This document shows, piece after piece, positions 1 through 11,496 of a stretch of DNA of 64,000 nt. Position numbers and translations under genes: made by a program. The stretch spans positions 5,208,001 to 5,272,000 of the forward strand of contig JAJGBQ010000001.1 in NCBI GenBank assembly GCA_022457065.1, written 5' to 3'. The notes under the pieces are model-generated. The model made no database searches and was not told the origin of the DNA. It saw nothing but the letters and a program-made list of their open reading frames with translations. Origin of the DNA: Curvularia sp. ZM96. Lineage: Eukaryota > Ascomycota > Dothideomycetes > Pleosporales > Pleosporaceae. Within the stretch, counting starts at the first letter, position 1. Each line of letters starts with the position of its first letter.

Positions 1-334
1 AAACTTTTTTTTTTCGAATGCCATTTTTTGACCTAGTCGCAATCTATATTTCAAAAAGGGATCTTGTCAATCGCGATTGGCCCATGGTGAATAGTCAGAC
101 AGTCTATGCCAATGGCATCTTCGATACGAAAAAGCTCCATTTTCTCGAATTGGCCAAAAGTGATGGTTGATTGAACAAAATGGTGTCGTGAATCCGTCAT
201 AGCATTTCGTGGCTTCGCTTCGTCATGATTGAACAGATAAAAAGAAGAAGAAAAAGACCCAACAAAGTCCTATTTACATCCATCGCTGACATATACAAAA
301 AAAAAACAGACACATGGTCCCCTTAAATGGGCAC
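1..334. other. 3' flank of the Cry-DASH gene, no gene seen
   Basis: A/T-rich stretch with homopolymer runs near 5-15 and 298-307. It lies just beyond the stop of the minus-strand Cry-DASH gene and probably holds its 3' UTR. No coding frame or RNA gene was recognised. Confidence 0.5.
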
Positions 335-2472
335 TCAATTCCGCTGCTGGACGCTACTCACAATTGTCGGTCCATCGTCTTTTCTCTTCCATTTTTCCTC
401 GTCGGGTTTGCGCTTGGGATGGCGATCGGACGCTGCTTGGGCACCGCGATGGCTGCCTCGTCCGCGCCAGGGGATGCCACCACCGCTACCACTGCTGGCA
501 TTGTTACCACTGCTGGTATTATTACCACCGCCGCCTCCACCACCACGACGCTTCGGTCTTCCCTCCTGCCCTCCACGGCCCCTTCCAACCTGGAATTGTA
601 TCCTTGTAAGCGGGTGTTCGACCCAGTCGATACCCTTGAGACCAAGATTACTTTTTTCCCAATCACTCAGTTTCCACGCCTGGTACAGCCCCATTAGACG
701 CTGCTGATCGATTTCTTCCTTGCCCGGTCCAATAGACCGCGTGAGCTTGAGGCCGCGGAGTTCAGGGACCCAGGCCTTGATGTACTCGCCGTGCTTGTCG
801 TAGTCAAGGGCCTGCTTGACGGGGTTGAAGATGCGGCCCTGGCGGGGATCGTTGCCGACGCCCGCCACGTACTGCCAGTTGCCCCAGTTGCTGGCGGGAT
901 CGTAGTCGACAAGGAAGCATTCATACCATTCTGCGCCGGCGCGCCAGTCGATGTTGAGATGTGACGAGAGAAAGGAGGCAACGTTCTGCCGGGCGCGGTT
1001 CGACGTGTAGCCTGTGACGAAGAGCTCGCGGTTTGAGGCGTCGATGAGACCGACGCCTGTTCGGCCAGAGCGGAAACGCTCAAAGGCCTCGAGGGTTTTG
1101 GCGGGGTCGTCGTCAGTGTCTTTTGATTTATTGAGTGATTTCCATTTCTTGTCGCGGGAGCAACCTTCTTTCCATTTTGCGTCGTCGCTCTGAATGCCGT
1201 AGAGGCTGAACATTTTGTACCCGAACTTGCGCATACAAAGACGCATGTAGTCTCGCCATAAGAGTTCAAACCGTACAGCGGCAGTGCCTTCGTTTTCGCC
1301 TTTGCCGTAACCGGGTGCCTTTTCTCCTGGCCCTCGTCCTTCTTCAAAATCAAGCATGGCCCAATGGACTTGCCGAGCTGTGATGTGACCTTGTGCGAGA
1401 TAGGCTGAGATTTTTGTGCTGAAGTCGAGACCAAGCATGCCGTTCCGCGTTTGTTTATATGTGCTCATTGCTCCTGTTCTGACTAGGTGTGCCACCCGCT
1501 CCAGACCCGCTGTTTCGCCTCCTGAAAAAGGATGTGCTGATTGGACATCGGTCGGCCATATTGGTGGCACTTTGAGGGTATATGTTGGATCTTTTAGGAG
1601 TGGAGTGAGTAAAGCCTTGGTTAGCCCCTCCAAAGAGGAAGGAATAGTAAAGGGTGCTTTCTGGGGTGGTATACTCGGCGGTAGGGGAGGGAGCTGTGTG
1701 GGGGTGGGTACAGTATTTCGAGGCCGGTCGCGCAGCGGCTCCAAGCCCTTTCGATATGTAGTGTAAACATTGGGCAGTTTGGAGAGGTCTTCGTAGGGCA
1801 GATCTCGGCTATTTTAAGTTAGAAAACAAATCATGGGTTTGACGTCATTTGGGAAGTTGCGTTAGCTTACTCGTCCACGAAATATTTCTCGTCGGCCCAA
1901 ATCTTGTAGTCTATTCCACGCGCCTCTGTGAGTTTTCTCAAGCTTGCCTCGTCATCCTTCTCTTCGGTAGCGACCTCATCTGTGATCCAAAGCCCGCTAA
2001 TTTCACCCTCATTCTCGTCCTTGTCGTACCAGTCGAGTATATCGGAAACAACGTCGGGAATATTTCCGACACGCATTTCCAAGCCAGAACCGCAATTCAG
2101 CCCCGCAAGCTTATCCTTGAGACTCCACACCCCATCGGCGATGAATTTTGCACGGTGAGGGCCCGTCCGCCACACTCGGGCCTGTTGGCTGCGTGCCTCT
2201 GGATATGGACAGCGGTCGGATGGGGACGAGAGAAAGCCCGAAACTTCAATCTGGTTGGCGGGAAACACGAAGACGGGTAATAGGTGGGTGAAATTTGCGC
2301 GGCCGTGTTGCGAGGTCAGCGAATCATCGCGATGGCGCCGATCCGAACTCGACGAAGATTTTGAACTGGGGCGGCTCGTCTGGAGGGATGCAGCGTAGAA
2401 GACGGGGTTGTCTGAGAGGCGGACATCGCGGCGCAGTATGTAGAGGAGGATTCGCGGCACACTGGGGGACAT
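335..2472 (-). CDS. Cryptochrome DASH / photolyase-family flavoprotein
   Basis: Photolyase-superfamily blue-light flavoprotein. Cry-DASH proteins bind FAD and a pterin antenna, act on CPD in single-stranded DNA, and may signal light. Two exons are inferred: 2472-1871 and 1808-335, with a 62-bp intron (GTAAGC..ATAG), giving 691 residues. The N-terminal alpha/beta antenna domain begins with LLYILRRDVRLSDNPVF. The FAD domain in exon 2 carries the DFSTKISAYLAQG segment (about 329-341), equivalent to the STKLSP motif. The last ~85 residues are a Gly/Arg-rich RGG-like tail followed by a Lys-rich end, an extension known from fungal Cry-DASH. The start at 2472 (MSPSVPR) sits directly before the domain, but the frame stays open to an upstream ATG at 2583 (728 residues; see findings). 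No neighbour suggests a pathway. Confidence 0.9.
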
Positions 2473-2583
2473 AATCGGGGGCGGCTGGCTGTAGGCACTG
2501 AATGTGCGTGTCGAGCAAAAGGAGCAGAGGAACAAGTCGCAGGTGTTGCACGGCGGCCAGGAGCAGCTACGTCGTAACATCAA

Positions 2584-4238
2584 GGTTACGATACATGGAG
2601 CGTCGAGTCGAGGAGCAGAGAGGGGCGGGCAGAGGCATGGCAGTGCCCGTGGGCAACAGCAGAGAGAGGGTAGAGAGTTAGAGGCGAGCGTCGAGCGTCG
2701 AGCGTCAGGGCCGGCGGGACGTCATGATCCTATGATGGCGACGATTGCAGCTTCACATCGAAAATTCTAGGGCACAGGGCGGCCGGAGCACTAGAGAGAG
2801 CCCTAAATGTCATCTGTCAAGCATGCTCGGACAGACCCCACTGCAAGGGGTGCAGATGGTCAAAACTGAGGAGATCCGGTTCGAGCTTGGTGATGCTGGC
2901 TGCAGCATCGCTGGCCAGGGTTATGACGTGAGGGCCGGGCTAGCGCGTCCGCCATGGTCGGCCATGCCTGCCCCCAGCCCTGCTGCAGGGACGCATATCG
3001 ACCGACTTGGGGACGGGCCGGCCGTTCGTGGGCCTACATCGACGGCGATGGGCGTGCTACAATCCAGCAACGGAGCGATCGCGAGCCCGCCGCGCCCGCA
3101 CTACGCCCTCTGCAGCTTACAGTGCGTACGCGCATGAATCTGGTGGCCCGGTGCCACGCAGCAGCAGGGGCCGCCAATCGTCCTCCCCGCGACCATCTTT
3201 GATCTGATCTCGATACACGTCGATTCGGAGCGGAAATCGTGTGCAAGGCACCGCAGCCTATACACGTGCGCCCTAGCCCTATTCGTGGTTGGATACGACA
3301 TCTGCCTCTCTTCCAAGCTTGCCACTCCCTCACCGCCACCACTTCCGTCCTGGTCGCCCTCTACTGTGCTGTCTGACGCCGTTGCCGGCTTCCGGCGACC
3401 CAGACATGGACTGATTGGCAGCACGAGTCGATACAGCATCCCAGCTGTGTATCGAGTGGCTTGGAGTGGTACATATGAACCCATTGCATGCATACTCCAT
3501 ATGTACCGAGACAGTGGCCTACCAAGATAACAGCACAAGTCAAACAAAAACCATGGCTAACCTACCTGCAAGATATCTGGAAGATATGCACCCGCAAAAA
3601 GTCTCGGCGATACTAGTCACAGGACACGACCAGAGGTTCAGCGGGTCGAATGTTCCATTTGGTTACCGGCTATAGGGCTCAGCTTCCAGGGATGACGACT
3701 CTCCTGGTGACTCAACCAGCCGTCCGAGACATGCCCTGCCAGACTTGCATGTAACATGTTTCTTACAGCAAACCTTCTGTTCAGTACCGTCACTTGATCA
3801 AACATTGCATGTTTATCCATAACAGTGTTTCTACTACCGTCTCAAACCTACTTCTAACTCCCTCAATCCGCAGCTGACCGCAATCCCTGTAGACTCTGGC
3901 CAAATGGGTAACATCCTACTATATACGTCCAGAAAAATAAAATGCCATCGTATCTCGCCGTCAAGATTTGCCCTTGTCGTACAGGATCGTTTAAAATTTC
4001 AGGATCCAAGTATATGCACGAATCTGACCAGCGGTGAAAGCTCACACGATCTTAATTGGGGAGTTTTTTTTTTCTCTTTGATCTACGTCGCCGACGCTCT
4101 AGACAAGCAATCCCACCAATGACGCCATTCTCACCCTCCTTTCTCAAAACCCAACAACGGCTCGCAGCTGCCGTGCAGATCATGGCACTAACAAACGGGG
4201 AAGCACAACATGTTGCACCCCCTGTTCCCCGTCGCCAA
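2584..4238. other. Intergenic region between Cry-DASH and glutamate decarboxylase
   Basis: About 1.65 kb. The part near 2600-3200 is GC-rich and would hold the Cry-DASH promoter. The many small frames on both strands overlap each other, and none has recognisable protein character. No tRNA, repeat array or conserved domain was seen. Confidence 0.5.
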
Positions 4239-6040
4239 CTAACACACTGTTCGATACACGCCATCGCTCGTTGGCCGCTGAGCCTTGTGCTTGTGCTCCC
4301 TCCTCAAGCCCTTGCTGGCATGCTGCTTCTCGACGCTTGGGTTGGCGCCGGGCTGGAAGGCAGCCAGGTCGACGGCATCCGTCTTCATGAGCATCTCGGT
4401 TACGTTGCAGATATCCGTGACCAGTCTGTCGATCATGTCGATCGAAAGACTCTCTCTGACGACTACTCGTAAAATCTCTGTTTTTTCCTCATTCGGTGGG
4501 AGGGGGTAGTCTGTTTTGAGTCAGTCTCAGTCACGGCTGTCTCATGATAGCTAGCCAGTCACGGATGGGTTGGCGGGGGGGCCCTTACTAGGAATAATGT
4601 ATTGCTTAGCGCGAAGCAGGTTGCTAACAGCTTCTTGCTTGACGTGTGGGAACTCCTTGTGGAAGTCATCGGTGAGGGTAAATGCTACGACGGGCAAACC
4701 AGGGTTATACGCCTCGCTTGTCGCGCCTTCTTCATACTGCTCCTTGCCCTTGGCATACTTGAAATCGCCTTTTTTGCGGTGGATGTCGCTGACGCAGCGG
4801 TACCAGCCCTGTGTGTTATGATATCAGCGTGGGGTTCTGCTTGCTTTGCCTGCATGTACAATGACGCCCGAAGGATTCTTACCGTATGCTCCAGCGCCCG
4901 GCTGAGTAGACGGGCATTCGCCAGGGTGTTTTCCATGATGCTGCGGTAGCCTGAAAAACCAAGGTGAATCAGGTTATAGTACTGCGCGATGATTTGGGCT
5001 CCCGGCCGCGAGAAGTTCAGCGTATACGACTCTTCTGTTCCGCCGAGGTAGTGAAGTTCAAAGATGAGGTGTTTGGGCAGGTAGCTTTCGTCTCGCCAGA
5101 TGATCCAGCCGACACCAGCGTACACCAGTCCAAACTTGTGTCCACTTGTGTTTATGGACTTCACGCGCGGTAACTCAAAGTTCCATTTCTTGCCTGCCTT
5201 GGCATGCGTAAAGGGCGCAATAAAGCCTCCTGATGCTGCATCAACGTGGATCGGAATGTCGACGCCAGTCTTCTTCTCGAATTCATCCAGAATGTCTGAG
5301 ATTTCCTCCACAGGCTCGTAGTGTCCGGTGTAAGTAGAACCCAGGATGACAAAAACACCAATCGTGTTCTCGTCAATGTTCTCCTTGACTAACTTGGGAT
5401 CAAGACGGTATGACGAGTCCTCGGAAACAGGAAGAATACGCGCCTCGACTTCAAAGTACCTCGCAAACTTCTCCAACGCTACCTGCGCATTGGCGCCCAT
5501 GATGATGTTGGGCTTGGAGGTGTCTTTCCCCTCGGCCATTCTCTTCTCCTGCCAGCGGCGCTTCATGGCGAGACCGCCCAGGTGGATAGCTTCACTAGAG
5601 CCAGTGGTGGCAGATCCAATGGCCTTTTCGCCCTTTTGGACACCCCACAGGTGGGCAATGATGGATACACAGCGGGCATGCATGTCCATCATTGCTGGGT
5701 ACTCGTCAGCGTCTGACATGTTCTTGGATAGGTTCTCAATCATGAGCTGCTCGGCTTCCTTCTCCATGTACGTGCCGACGAAGGAAGCAAGGTTGAGGCT
5801 CGGCCGTCCATCCAGGTCCAGCTCGTCTTTAAGGAGTTGGTGGACTACATCTGCAGGGGCGCCATCGTGGGGAATCTTGAATTTGGATAGCTCGGTACCA
5901 GCAGCATATCGACTCGAGTAGGGTGTGACATGCGAGGTTGCTCGGTTTTCAGCATGGCGTCCGCCGGCCTTGTGTAGGGGGTGGTCTTTGAGCGTCTGAA
6001 GGAGCTCTTCGGTGTCGACGTGTCGCGCTAGTCCGGCCAT
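4239..6040 (-). CDS. Glutamate decarboxylase (PLP-dependent)
   Basis: Converts glutamate to GABA and CO2 in the cytosol, the first step of the GABA shunt. Three exons are inferred: 6040-4883, 4808-4589 and 4510-4239 (introns of 74 and 78 bp, GTAAGA..CAG and GTAAGG..CAG), giving 549 residues. The group II decarboxylase fold is clear. The PLP-contacting HVDAASGG lies near residue 267, and the Schiff-base lysine is in NTSGHKFGLVYAGVGW near 302. ATTGSSEA near 145 and the C-terminal VVVRESLSIDMID stretch also match the family. The start MAGLARHV was preferred over an in-frame ATG 57 bp upstream because family proteins begin similarly. The C-terminus ends in a basic tail (RREHKHKAQR), as in some fungal and plant enzymes where a calmodulin-like regulator binds; that role is only inferred here. 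Confidence 0.93.
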
Positions 6041-7351
6041 TTTGAAGGTTGTAGAGTTGATGGATAGGGCTTCCAAGTTTGAGTGACGGTTGTACAATTT
6101 ATATCAATCACGCAAGAGCATGGCTACTAGTATTACACAGCAATGGAGCACACGTATTCAGTACGTGTAGGCATGACGACACAGGCATCCGCTTTTTCCA
6201 TAGTTACACCAGCTACAAGGTAGAATGGGCCACATCATTGGGCGTTGAAAAGCTTGACCAATGCTTGGTAAAAGCCTGTTTTTAGTTTTCCACGGAGACT
6301 ACTCCTGGAAAAAACCTCATAGCCAATTATGATGTTACTTCCGAGGTCCACCGCGTGTGGGTTCTCGTAGTAGCGTAGAACAGTAACGTGGAGAGCGTTA
6401 TTTTTGACATTTCAACAGACCTAGAGCCGTACCTCGGAGTGACACTGTCTTGTGTAGGATAGACGAATGCATAATGACGAACGTACCCAATTCGTGAGTA
6501 AAAACAACGTCATCACGAATATTTATTCTTCAAAGACCTGCTCTCATAGCACGGCAGTGGCTGTATTGACAGTTCCTGGATCTGCTTCCATGCAGCATAC
6601 GGCTCGGTAGATGAGAACCCCACAGAGATACGAGCCGTACACTGATTATTAGGTGTTGACGATGCTTACAGCCGCGAGTATAATCTTTGGTCAACGATTT
6701 TGACGTCGGCTTTGTCGGAAGCACTAGTGCGGGGAAACATCCAGCCGACTCAGTGCGCGCAATCACGTGATCGTTCTTCTTACCATCACCCTTTGGTACA
6801 ATGCAATGCAAGCATGGATAAAACAGGGCGTTTTCAAACGCCTCAAATGGCCATTTGGAGTTTCGCCGTCTGATTCAGCCTTTTACTAGGAATTGGCGCA
6901 ATTGGAAGCTGAGTGTCGGGGGTTGATAGTGGTGACGTAACGTCAGCGAATCGTCAGCGCATCGTCGTATATCTCATCCGCCACATTACGGGACGCGGGG
7001 AAGCAACATGTAGACTGACGCGTCCTTTGTTGCAGCCTGGAAGCGGCGCGCATTCAACTGCCTTCGTAGTACCTCAACGACGACCTTGGTTCTCGTTGCT
7101 GTCTTGTCTGGGACTCTAGTTGGACAGTCACTGCTCTTTTGTTTCGCCTTTTTGCTAGTACACACACCAGTTGCGATCCGATTGATTTCGTCCGATTCAG
7201 CTGCCGAATACTGCGTCCGCTTCAGCGCCATCGCTGCGCAGTGGTGTTGTAATCGACTTATCCAACTCTTGGCTCCTATTGAAGCTACTTTCAACTTCCC
7301 TCCATCTATTCACCTACCACACTTCTTCCACTATCCTCTAACTACCCCAGC
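6041..7351. other. Divergent intergenic region, no gene seen
   Basis: About 1.3 kb separating the divergent glutamate decarboxylase and fasciclin genes, so it should hold both promoters. The last ~200 bp before 7352 are pyrimidine-rich, typical of a fungal 5' leader. The frames here are short and overlapping, without recognisable domains. Confidence 0.5.
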
Positions 7352-8680
7352 ATGCGCTTCTCACGAGTCGTACCGCTTTTGCCTTTGGCATCTGCTTTTG
7401 TCCTTCCTGAACTAGAAGTCTTTTCTAAGCTCGAGAAGTCTGGAAAACAGCTTGCCGACAACGCCCAGAACGTGCTAGATGATGCATTCCGCAACCTGAA
7501 GGACGGTGCAAAGGATACTTACAGCAAGATTCAGCACGCTGGCTTCGATGCTACGGCGTGGTTAGAGGGAGAACAGTTTGACGGCCCTCACCACGGCAAG
7601 CCCCATCACGGCAAGCCCCATCATGGCGAGCCTCATCACGGCGAACCTCATGGCCCACCCAACCGAACAGTGTACGAGCTCATCAACGAGAGCAAGTACA
7701 CAACAAAGCTGGCCAAGCTTATCAACGAATTCGATGAAATCGTTGAATTGCTAAATGGCACCTCGGCAAACTACACCATCTTTGCACCAACTGATAGGGC
7801 TTTTGAGAAGATACCTGAACATCACCCAAAGCCATCCAAGGAGTTCTTGAAGGACTTGCTGCTATACCACGTCACAGACGACTTCTACCCTGCCGGCCGT
7901 GTTCTGAAGAGCTACACTATCCCCACTCTCTATACGACTAGCAAGAACCTGGGACACGCTCAGCGTCTGGCTCCCAAAGTCACACTCAGGGGTCCGACAA
8001 TCAACTTTTACAGCCGCATCATATCCGTCGACAACTTCGGAACCAATGGTGTCGTCCACGGTCTCGACTCCATCCTTGTGCCTCCTCCCACTGTCGCGAC
8101 CATCATCAACCTGCTCCCTGGCGAATTTAGTACCCTGGAGCTTGCTCTCACCAAGACTGGTATCTTCGAAAAGATGAACAACACTGATTACGAGCACAAC
8201 GGCGGCACATTCTTTGCCCCCAACAACTATGCCTTCAAGAAGCTCGGTCCCCGTGCCAACGCCTTCCTCTTCTCAAAGTACGGCGAGAAGTATCTCAAGG
8301 CTCTGCTAGAGTACCACATTGTCGTTGACCAGACCCTCTACTCTGACGCCTTCATCGACGGAACCAAGGACGATGACGACAAGGCTACTGACATTCACTC
8401 ATCTCAATTTCACTACGATCTCCCTACCCTCTTGTCAGACAAGTATCTTTCGGTCGACGTCGGACGCTGGGGACCCTTCATCGAGATCCGAATCAATGGC
8501 TTCTCGCGTGTCACTATTTCCGACGGCGTTGCAGCCGACGGCGTTATCCAGGTCGTCTCCAATGTCTTGATCCCGCCTAAGAACCCTGGTGGCGACCAGA
8601 TCTTCTGGAACGGCGAGGAACTTGAGGTTGAGGATCTCAAGGAGCGTCTTCAGCCTTTTGTCGAGAATATGGAGTTGTAA
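7352..8680 (+). CDS. Secreted fasciclin (FAS1) domain protein with His-rich repeats
   Basis: Intronless, 442 residues. An N-terminal signal peptide (MRFSRVVPLLPLASAFVLP) directs secretion. After a ~60-residue helical, charged linker comes a His-rich tandem repeat, PHHGKPHHGKPHHGEPHHGE at residues 79-98. Two FAS1 domains follow at about 105-245 and 248-415, recognisable from YTIFAPTDRAFEKIP, the H-box-like LLLYHV and GVVHGLDSILVPP in the first, and TFFAPNNYAFKKLG and EYHIVV in the second. FAS1 proteins mediate adhesion or wall association in fungi. No GPI signal is visible at the C-terminus (ends ENMEL), so it is probably a soluble or wall-bound extracellular protein. The partner and substrate are unknown. 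Confidence 0.88.
   Translation: MRFSRVVPLLPLASAFVLPELEVFSKLEKSGKQLADNAQNVLDDAFRNLKDGAKDTYSKIQHAGFDATAWLEGEQFDGPHHGKPHHGKPHHGEPHHGEPHGPPNRTVYELINESKYTTKLAKLINEFDEIVELLNGTSANYTIFAPTDRAFEKIPEHHPKPSKEFLKDLLLYHVTDDFYPAGRVLKSYTIPTLYTTSKNLGHAQRLAPKVTLRGPTINFYSRIISVDNFGTNGVVHGLDSILVPPPTVATIINLLPGEFSTLELALTKTGIFEKMNNTDYEHNGGTFFAPNNYAFKKLGPRANAFLFSKYGEKYLKALLEYHIVVDQTLYSDAFIDGTKDDDDKATDIHSSQFHYDLPTLLSDKYLSVDVGRWGPFIEIRINGFSRVTISDGVAADGVIQVVSNVLIPPKNPGGDQIFWNGEELEVEDLKERLQPFVENMEL
7586..7654 (+). repeat. 15-bp tandem repeat encoding P-H-H-G-K/E
   Basis: About four and a half copies of a 15-bp unit within the fasciclin gene. Each unit encodes PHHG(K/E): the first copies end in K, the later ones in E, and silent differences separate them. 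It creates a nine-histidine cluster between the signal region and FAS1 domain 1. Confidence 0.9.
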
Positions 8681-9225
8681 GAATGTACCATGTGTGTTGG
8701 ACAGTACAGAAGAGCTGGCTCTAGAGCCATTGTGACACTGGACGACTGATGCAAACGTGTTTATTGTACAGTGCGTTGTAGTAAAATGTCACGTGGTTGT
8801 ACATGCACGATGCAAGCTGATGGGGTTTGGGAGATAAAGATAGTTTCTTTTCTCAAGTTTACCTCAGCGATTGCTCTCATTAATTTTTCCACGATTCTTC
8901 TGTATGATTGTAGGTCCACATCGTTACTTGATATTGCTCGATAATCTATCGTGCCGCCATACCAAGCTTCATGCCCTCGAAGCAGGTACTTCACACTAGC
9001 ACGTGTACATGAATTTTGCAGGTAGCCAAATGATCAAGACAGTTTCAAGATAAAACTCACCTTGAGCAGATAGCATATCACGTGAATAAGACAAACCAGG
9101 TCATTGACCCTCGTGTGCTGAGCACCATCTTGTAGGAGTTGATTGAGTCATGTACCTATACCGCATACCGAAGCCTCACAGTAAACCAATACGGAAACGA
9201 ACGAAAAGCAGTCAAGGCGGATATT
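8681..9225. other. Convergent intergenic region
   Basis: About 545 bp between the stop codons of the convergent fasciclin and SEC17 genes. It should hold both 3' UTRs. No RNA gene or coding frame was recognised. Confidence 0.5.
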
Positions 9226-10517
9226 CTAAGAAAAGTCCTCGCCACCTTCCTCAATCGTGCCCTTGATCCGCAACAAGAGCGTAGTCTTCCACTTGTCCAG
9301 CTTGCTGAGCTGGTCGTATTGGAACAGCTGTACGATACATCAGTACTTCGCTACCCAAATCCCTCCAAAGCACAGCGATCACGTACCTTGTCGGAAAACA
9401 TTTCCTGGTCACCGTCCTGCACGGCGGCCGCAAGATCCACAAGCAGCGCGTACTCCCTCTGCTGCTGGAAGCTGGGGTCGAGTTCCCTATACTTCTCAAG
9501 CGCAGTATTGACGCCCACCTGGTCGCCTGTGCACAGCTGGCAGATACCAGCCTTGAGCAGGTATTCCTTGACGGACCAGCGCATGAGATTGTTAGCTATC
9601 GAGGCCCTTGCGACCTTCTCATAAAGCTCAATAGCCTTGTAGTAATCCTTGCCTTCCAGGGCTATGAGGTCAGCTGTCTTGAGCCAGAGCTTGTTAGCGA
9701 GCGCCTGAGAAAAGACGTTAGTTTTAGCTAAAATGGTTAGGTGATGCGTGGGTAGTAATTACTTCAGCGTTGTCCTATGTGCATGTCAGTTTCTGGGTTC
9801 CCAACAGGTAGAGTATGTCGAGACTTACGCTCTCGTACCAACCAGCAGCTTCTTCGTAGGCAGCTGCCGCACGCATGTTGTCGCCAAGCTCGACTTCGTA
9901 GAGCTCGCCGAGATTCTGCTTATGTGTTGCAGCTCGACGGAAGTTACCCTTGCTGCAGTAGTGTGCAATGGCCTTGTCTAGACACCTTGCTGCTGCTTCC
10001 GGGTCATCTTTTCGGTAGGCCTCTGATGGGCCGTTAGTCACGTGAAAACGAAAAAGGGTCGTCATAGACCATACTGAAGGCGTCTGTAAGGGTGTTTGCC
10101 TCGTCATCGGGCTCGTTCAAGTGTTGGCGTTGAACTGATGCTGCCTTTTCGAAAGCCTCACCGGCTTCCTTGCCTGGAATCAGTCAGTATCTCGAAATGG
10201 ACGGAAACAAATATTTGTTTTGTTTCTGTGGGAGGGTTTCTTCCTACCCATCTTTTGCATGCGGAACGCATTTGCTGCGGCAATGAACTGCTCTGCAGCC
10301 GCCTCATCTGTCACGTGCGTCAGGACCTCAGCACCTATATGCCATCATCCAGCCCTTACACTTCTCCTGCTTTCCCCCGAAGAAACTAAAGCCACCAGAG
10401 GCCTTCTGCAATGAAGTTTCTGCCTAATGAACACCCAAATATCAGCTATCCGCCTGGTGGCTGAGTCCGGAGAGAAGGCCCCACCTGTCGCAGCAGTGCT
10501 CTCGGGTCACCGGCCAT
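9226..10517 (-). CDS. SEC17: Alpha-SNAP, vesicle fusion protein Sec17
   Basis: Adaptor that recruits the NSF ATPase (Sec18) to SNARE complexes for disassembly after membrane fusion. Eight exons are inferred: 10517-10485, 10423-10360, 10307-10248, 10173-10075, 10022-9829, 9774-9763, 9704-9387 and 9327-9226. The product is 293 residues, matching the family's usual ~292. Typical segments are MAGDPRALLRQ, SGGFSFFGGKQEKYE, AAANAFRMQKMGKEAGEAFE, DPEAAARCLDKAI, GNFRRAATHKQNLGELYE, LFQYDQLSKLDKWK and the C-terminal EEGGEDFS that binds NSF. All junctions keep frame. Exon 6 is only 12 nt (GAC AAC GCT GAA, residues DNAE). The first donor is GTGGGG, a weak site. The gene is divergent from the GatC-like gene, with 313-358 bp between the start codons. 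Confidence 0.93.
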
Positions 10518-10875
10518 GTTTGCTGGATGTGCGGTATATGAAGACTCCGGTATGTGAAAGGATGTGAATAGAAGAGGAAACTGTGTAGAAAGATGTTGGT
10601 ATCGGAACTTGGGTTGAGACAGGTGGCTGCGCTCGCTGTCTCAATGGGCGATGACGACCCACGTTGGTCCATGCGAGACCCTCGCCTCGGCGGGGGCATC
10701 GCCAAACCCGCGCTAGTGCTTTGCAGCCGCTTCAGCTCCGACGACACTGCCCGCGTTTCGCCTTGGCCTTGTCATTTACCTTGGGGTTCGCGCAAGAGAG
10801 GAAACTGTACGCGGCTGACAAAGGACAAAGTTGCACCGTCATTACGAAAGACTTCGGACGGGTTCAGAACGCATC
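10518..10875. promoter_or_regulatory. Bidirectional promoter of SEC17 and the GatC-like gene
   Basis: The two start codons face away from each other across at most 358 bp, so this segment must serve both genes. I could not assign individual factor sites. Confidence 0.45.
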
Positions 10876-11496
10876 ATGGCATGCCGTTACACTTATGCCG
10901 CTGTGAAGCTGTATAGGCCGACACACTGCTTGCAAATACGGTCCTTTACACCTTCGGCCTTACAGCTAGACAAAAGCTCCAAAGAGGCTGTACATCTACG
11001 GAGAAACGCCGGTGTTCACCCCGATGAGCTTGAGCAACTTCTCGCAGAGCCCACCTGGTCCGTCGAATCTCTCCTCCCACCCAAGGCACGCGCGCCCGAC
11101 GCCCCGCAAATCACCTCGCAGCAACTACATCATCTACTGCGACTATCAGCTCTTCCGCCTCCAGAGACAGCTGAACAAGAGAAGAAGATGCTAGATACGC
11201 TGGCAGCACAATTGCACTTTGTGGGCAAGATACAAGAGGTAGACACCACCGGCGTAAAGCCTCTGCGGGCTATACGCGATGAGACTGCAGCTGCAGAAGA
11301 GGAACAGACAATTACGCTAGAGACACTCAAGGATGCGCTGAGCAAAGAGAAGGTCATAGGACGTCATCACATGCGCATACAACGAGACACAGCCCCTGCC
11401 AATGCAAAAGACGTCGAAGACTGGGATGTCCTAGGCTCAGCTGAACGCAAGTCGGGCAAATATTTTGTTGTTGAAAGTGAACGACCACAAGAATGA
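10876..11496 (+). CDS. Mitochondrial glutamyl-tRNA(Gln) amidotransferase subunit C-like protein
   Basis: Likely the C subunit of the GatCAB amidotransferase, which converts mis-charged Glu-tRNA(Gln) to Gln-tRNA(Gln) in mitochondria. From MACRYTYAAVKLYRP it is 206 residues. An ATG 45 bp upstream (10831) is also in frame. The N-terminus is rich in Arg, Ser, Thr and Leu with few acids up to about residue 30, as in a mitochondrial presequence. A GatC-like helical segment follows at about 80-140 (ITSQQLHHLLRLSALP...LDTLAAQLHFVGKIQEVDT...VKPLRAIRDE), with the typical 'L..QL.FV..I..VDT.GV.PL' spacing. The C-terminal ~60 residues are variable. No intron. The assignment rests on this single domain. 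Confidence 0.7.
   Translation: MACRYTYAAVKLYRPTHCLQIRSFTPSALQLDKSSKEAVHLRRNAGVHPDELEQLLAEPTWSVESLLPPKARAPDAPQITSQQLHHLLRLSALPPPETAEQEKKMLDTLAAQLHFVGKIQEVDTTGVKPLRAIRDETAAAEEEQTITLETLKDALSKEKVIGRHHMRIQRDTAPANAKDVEDWDVLGSAERKSGKYFVVESERPQE

Noticed and set aside
694..1434. 246-residue minus-strand frame
   Set aside because: Same-strand frame shadow of the Cry-DASH second exon; Ser/Thr-rich with no domain.
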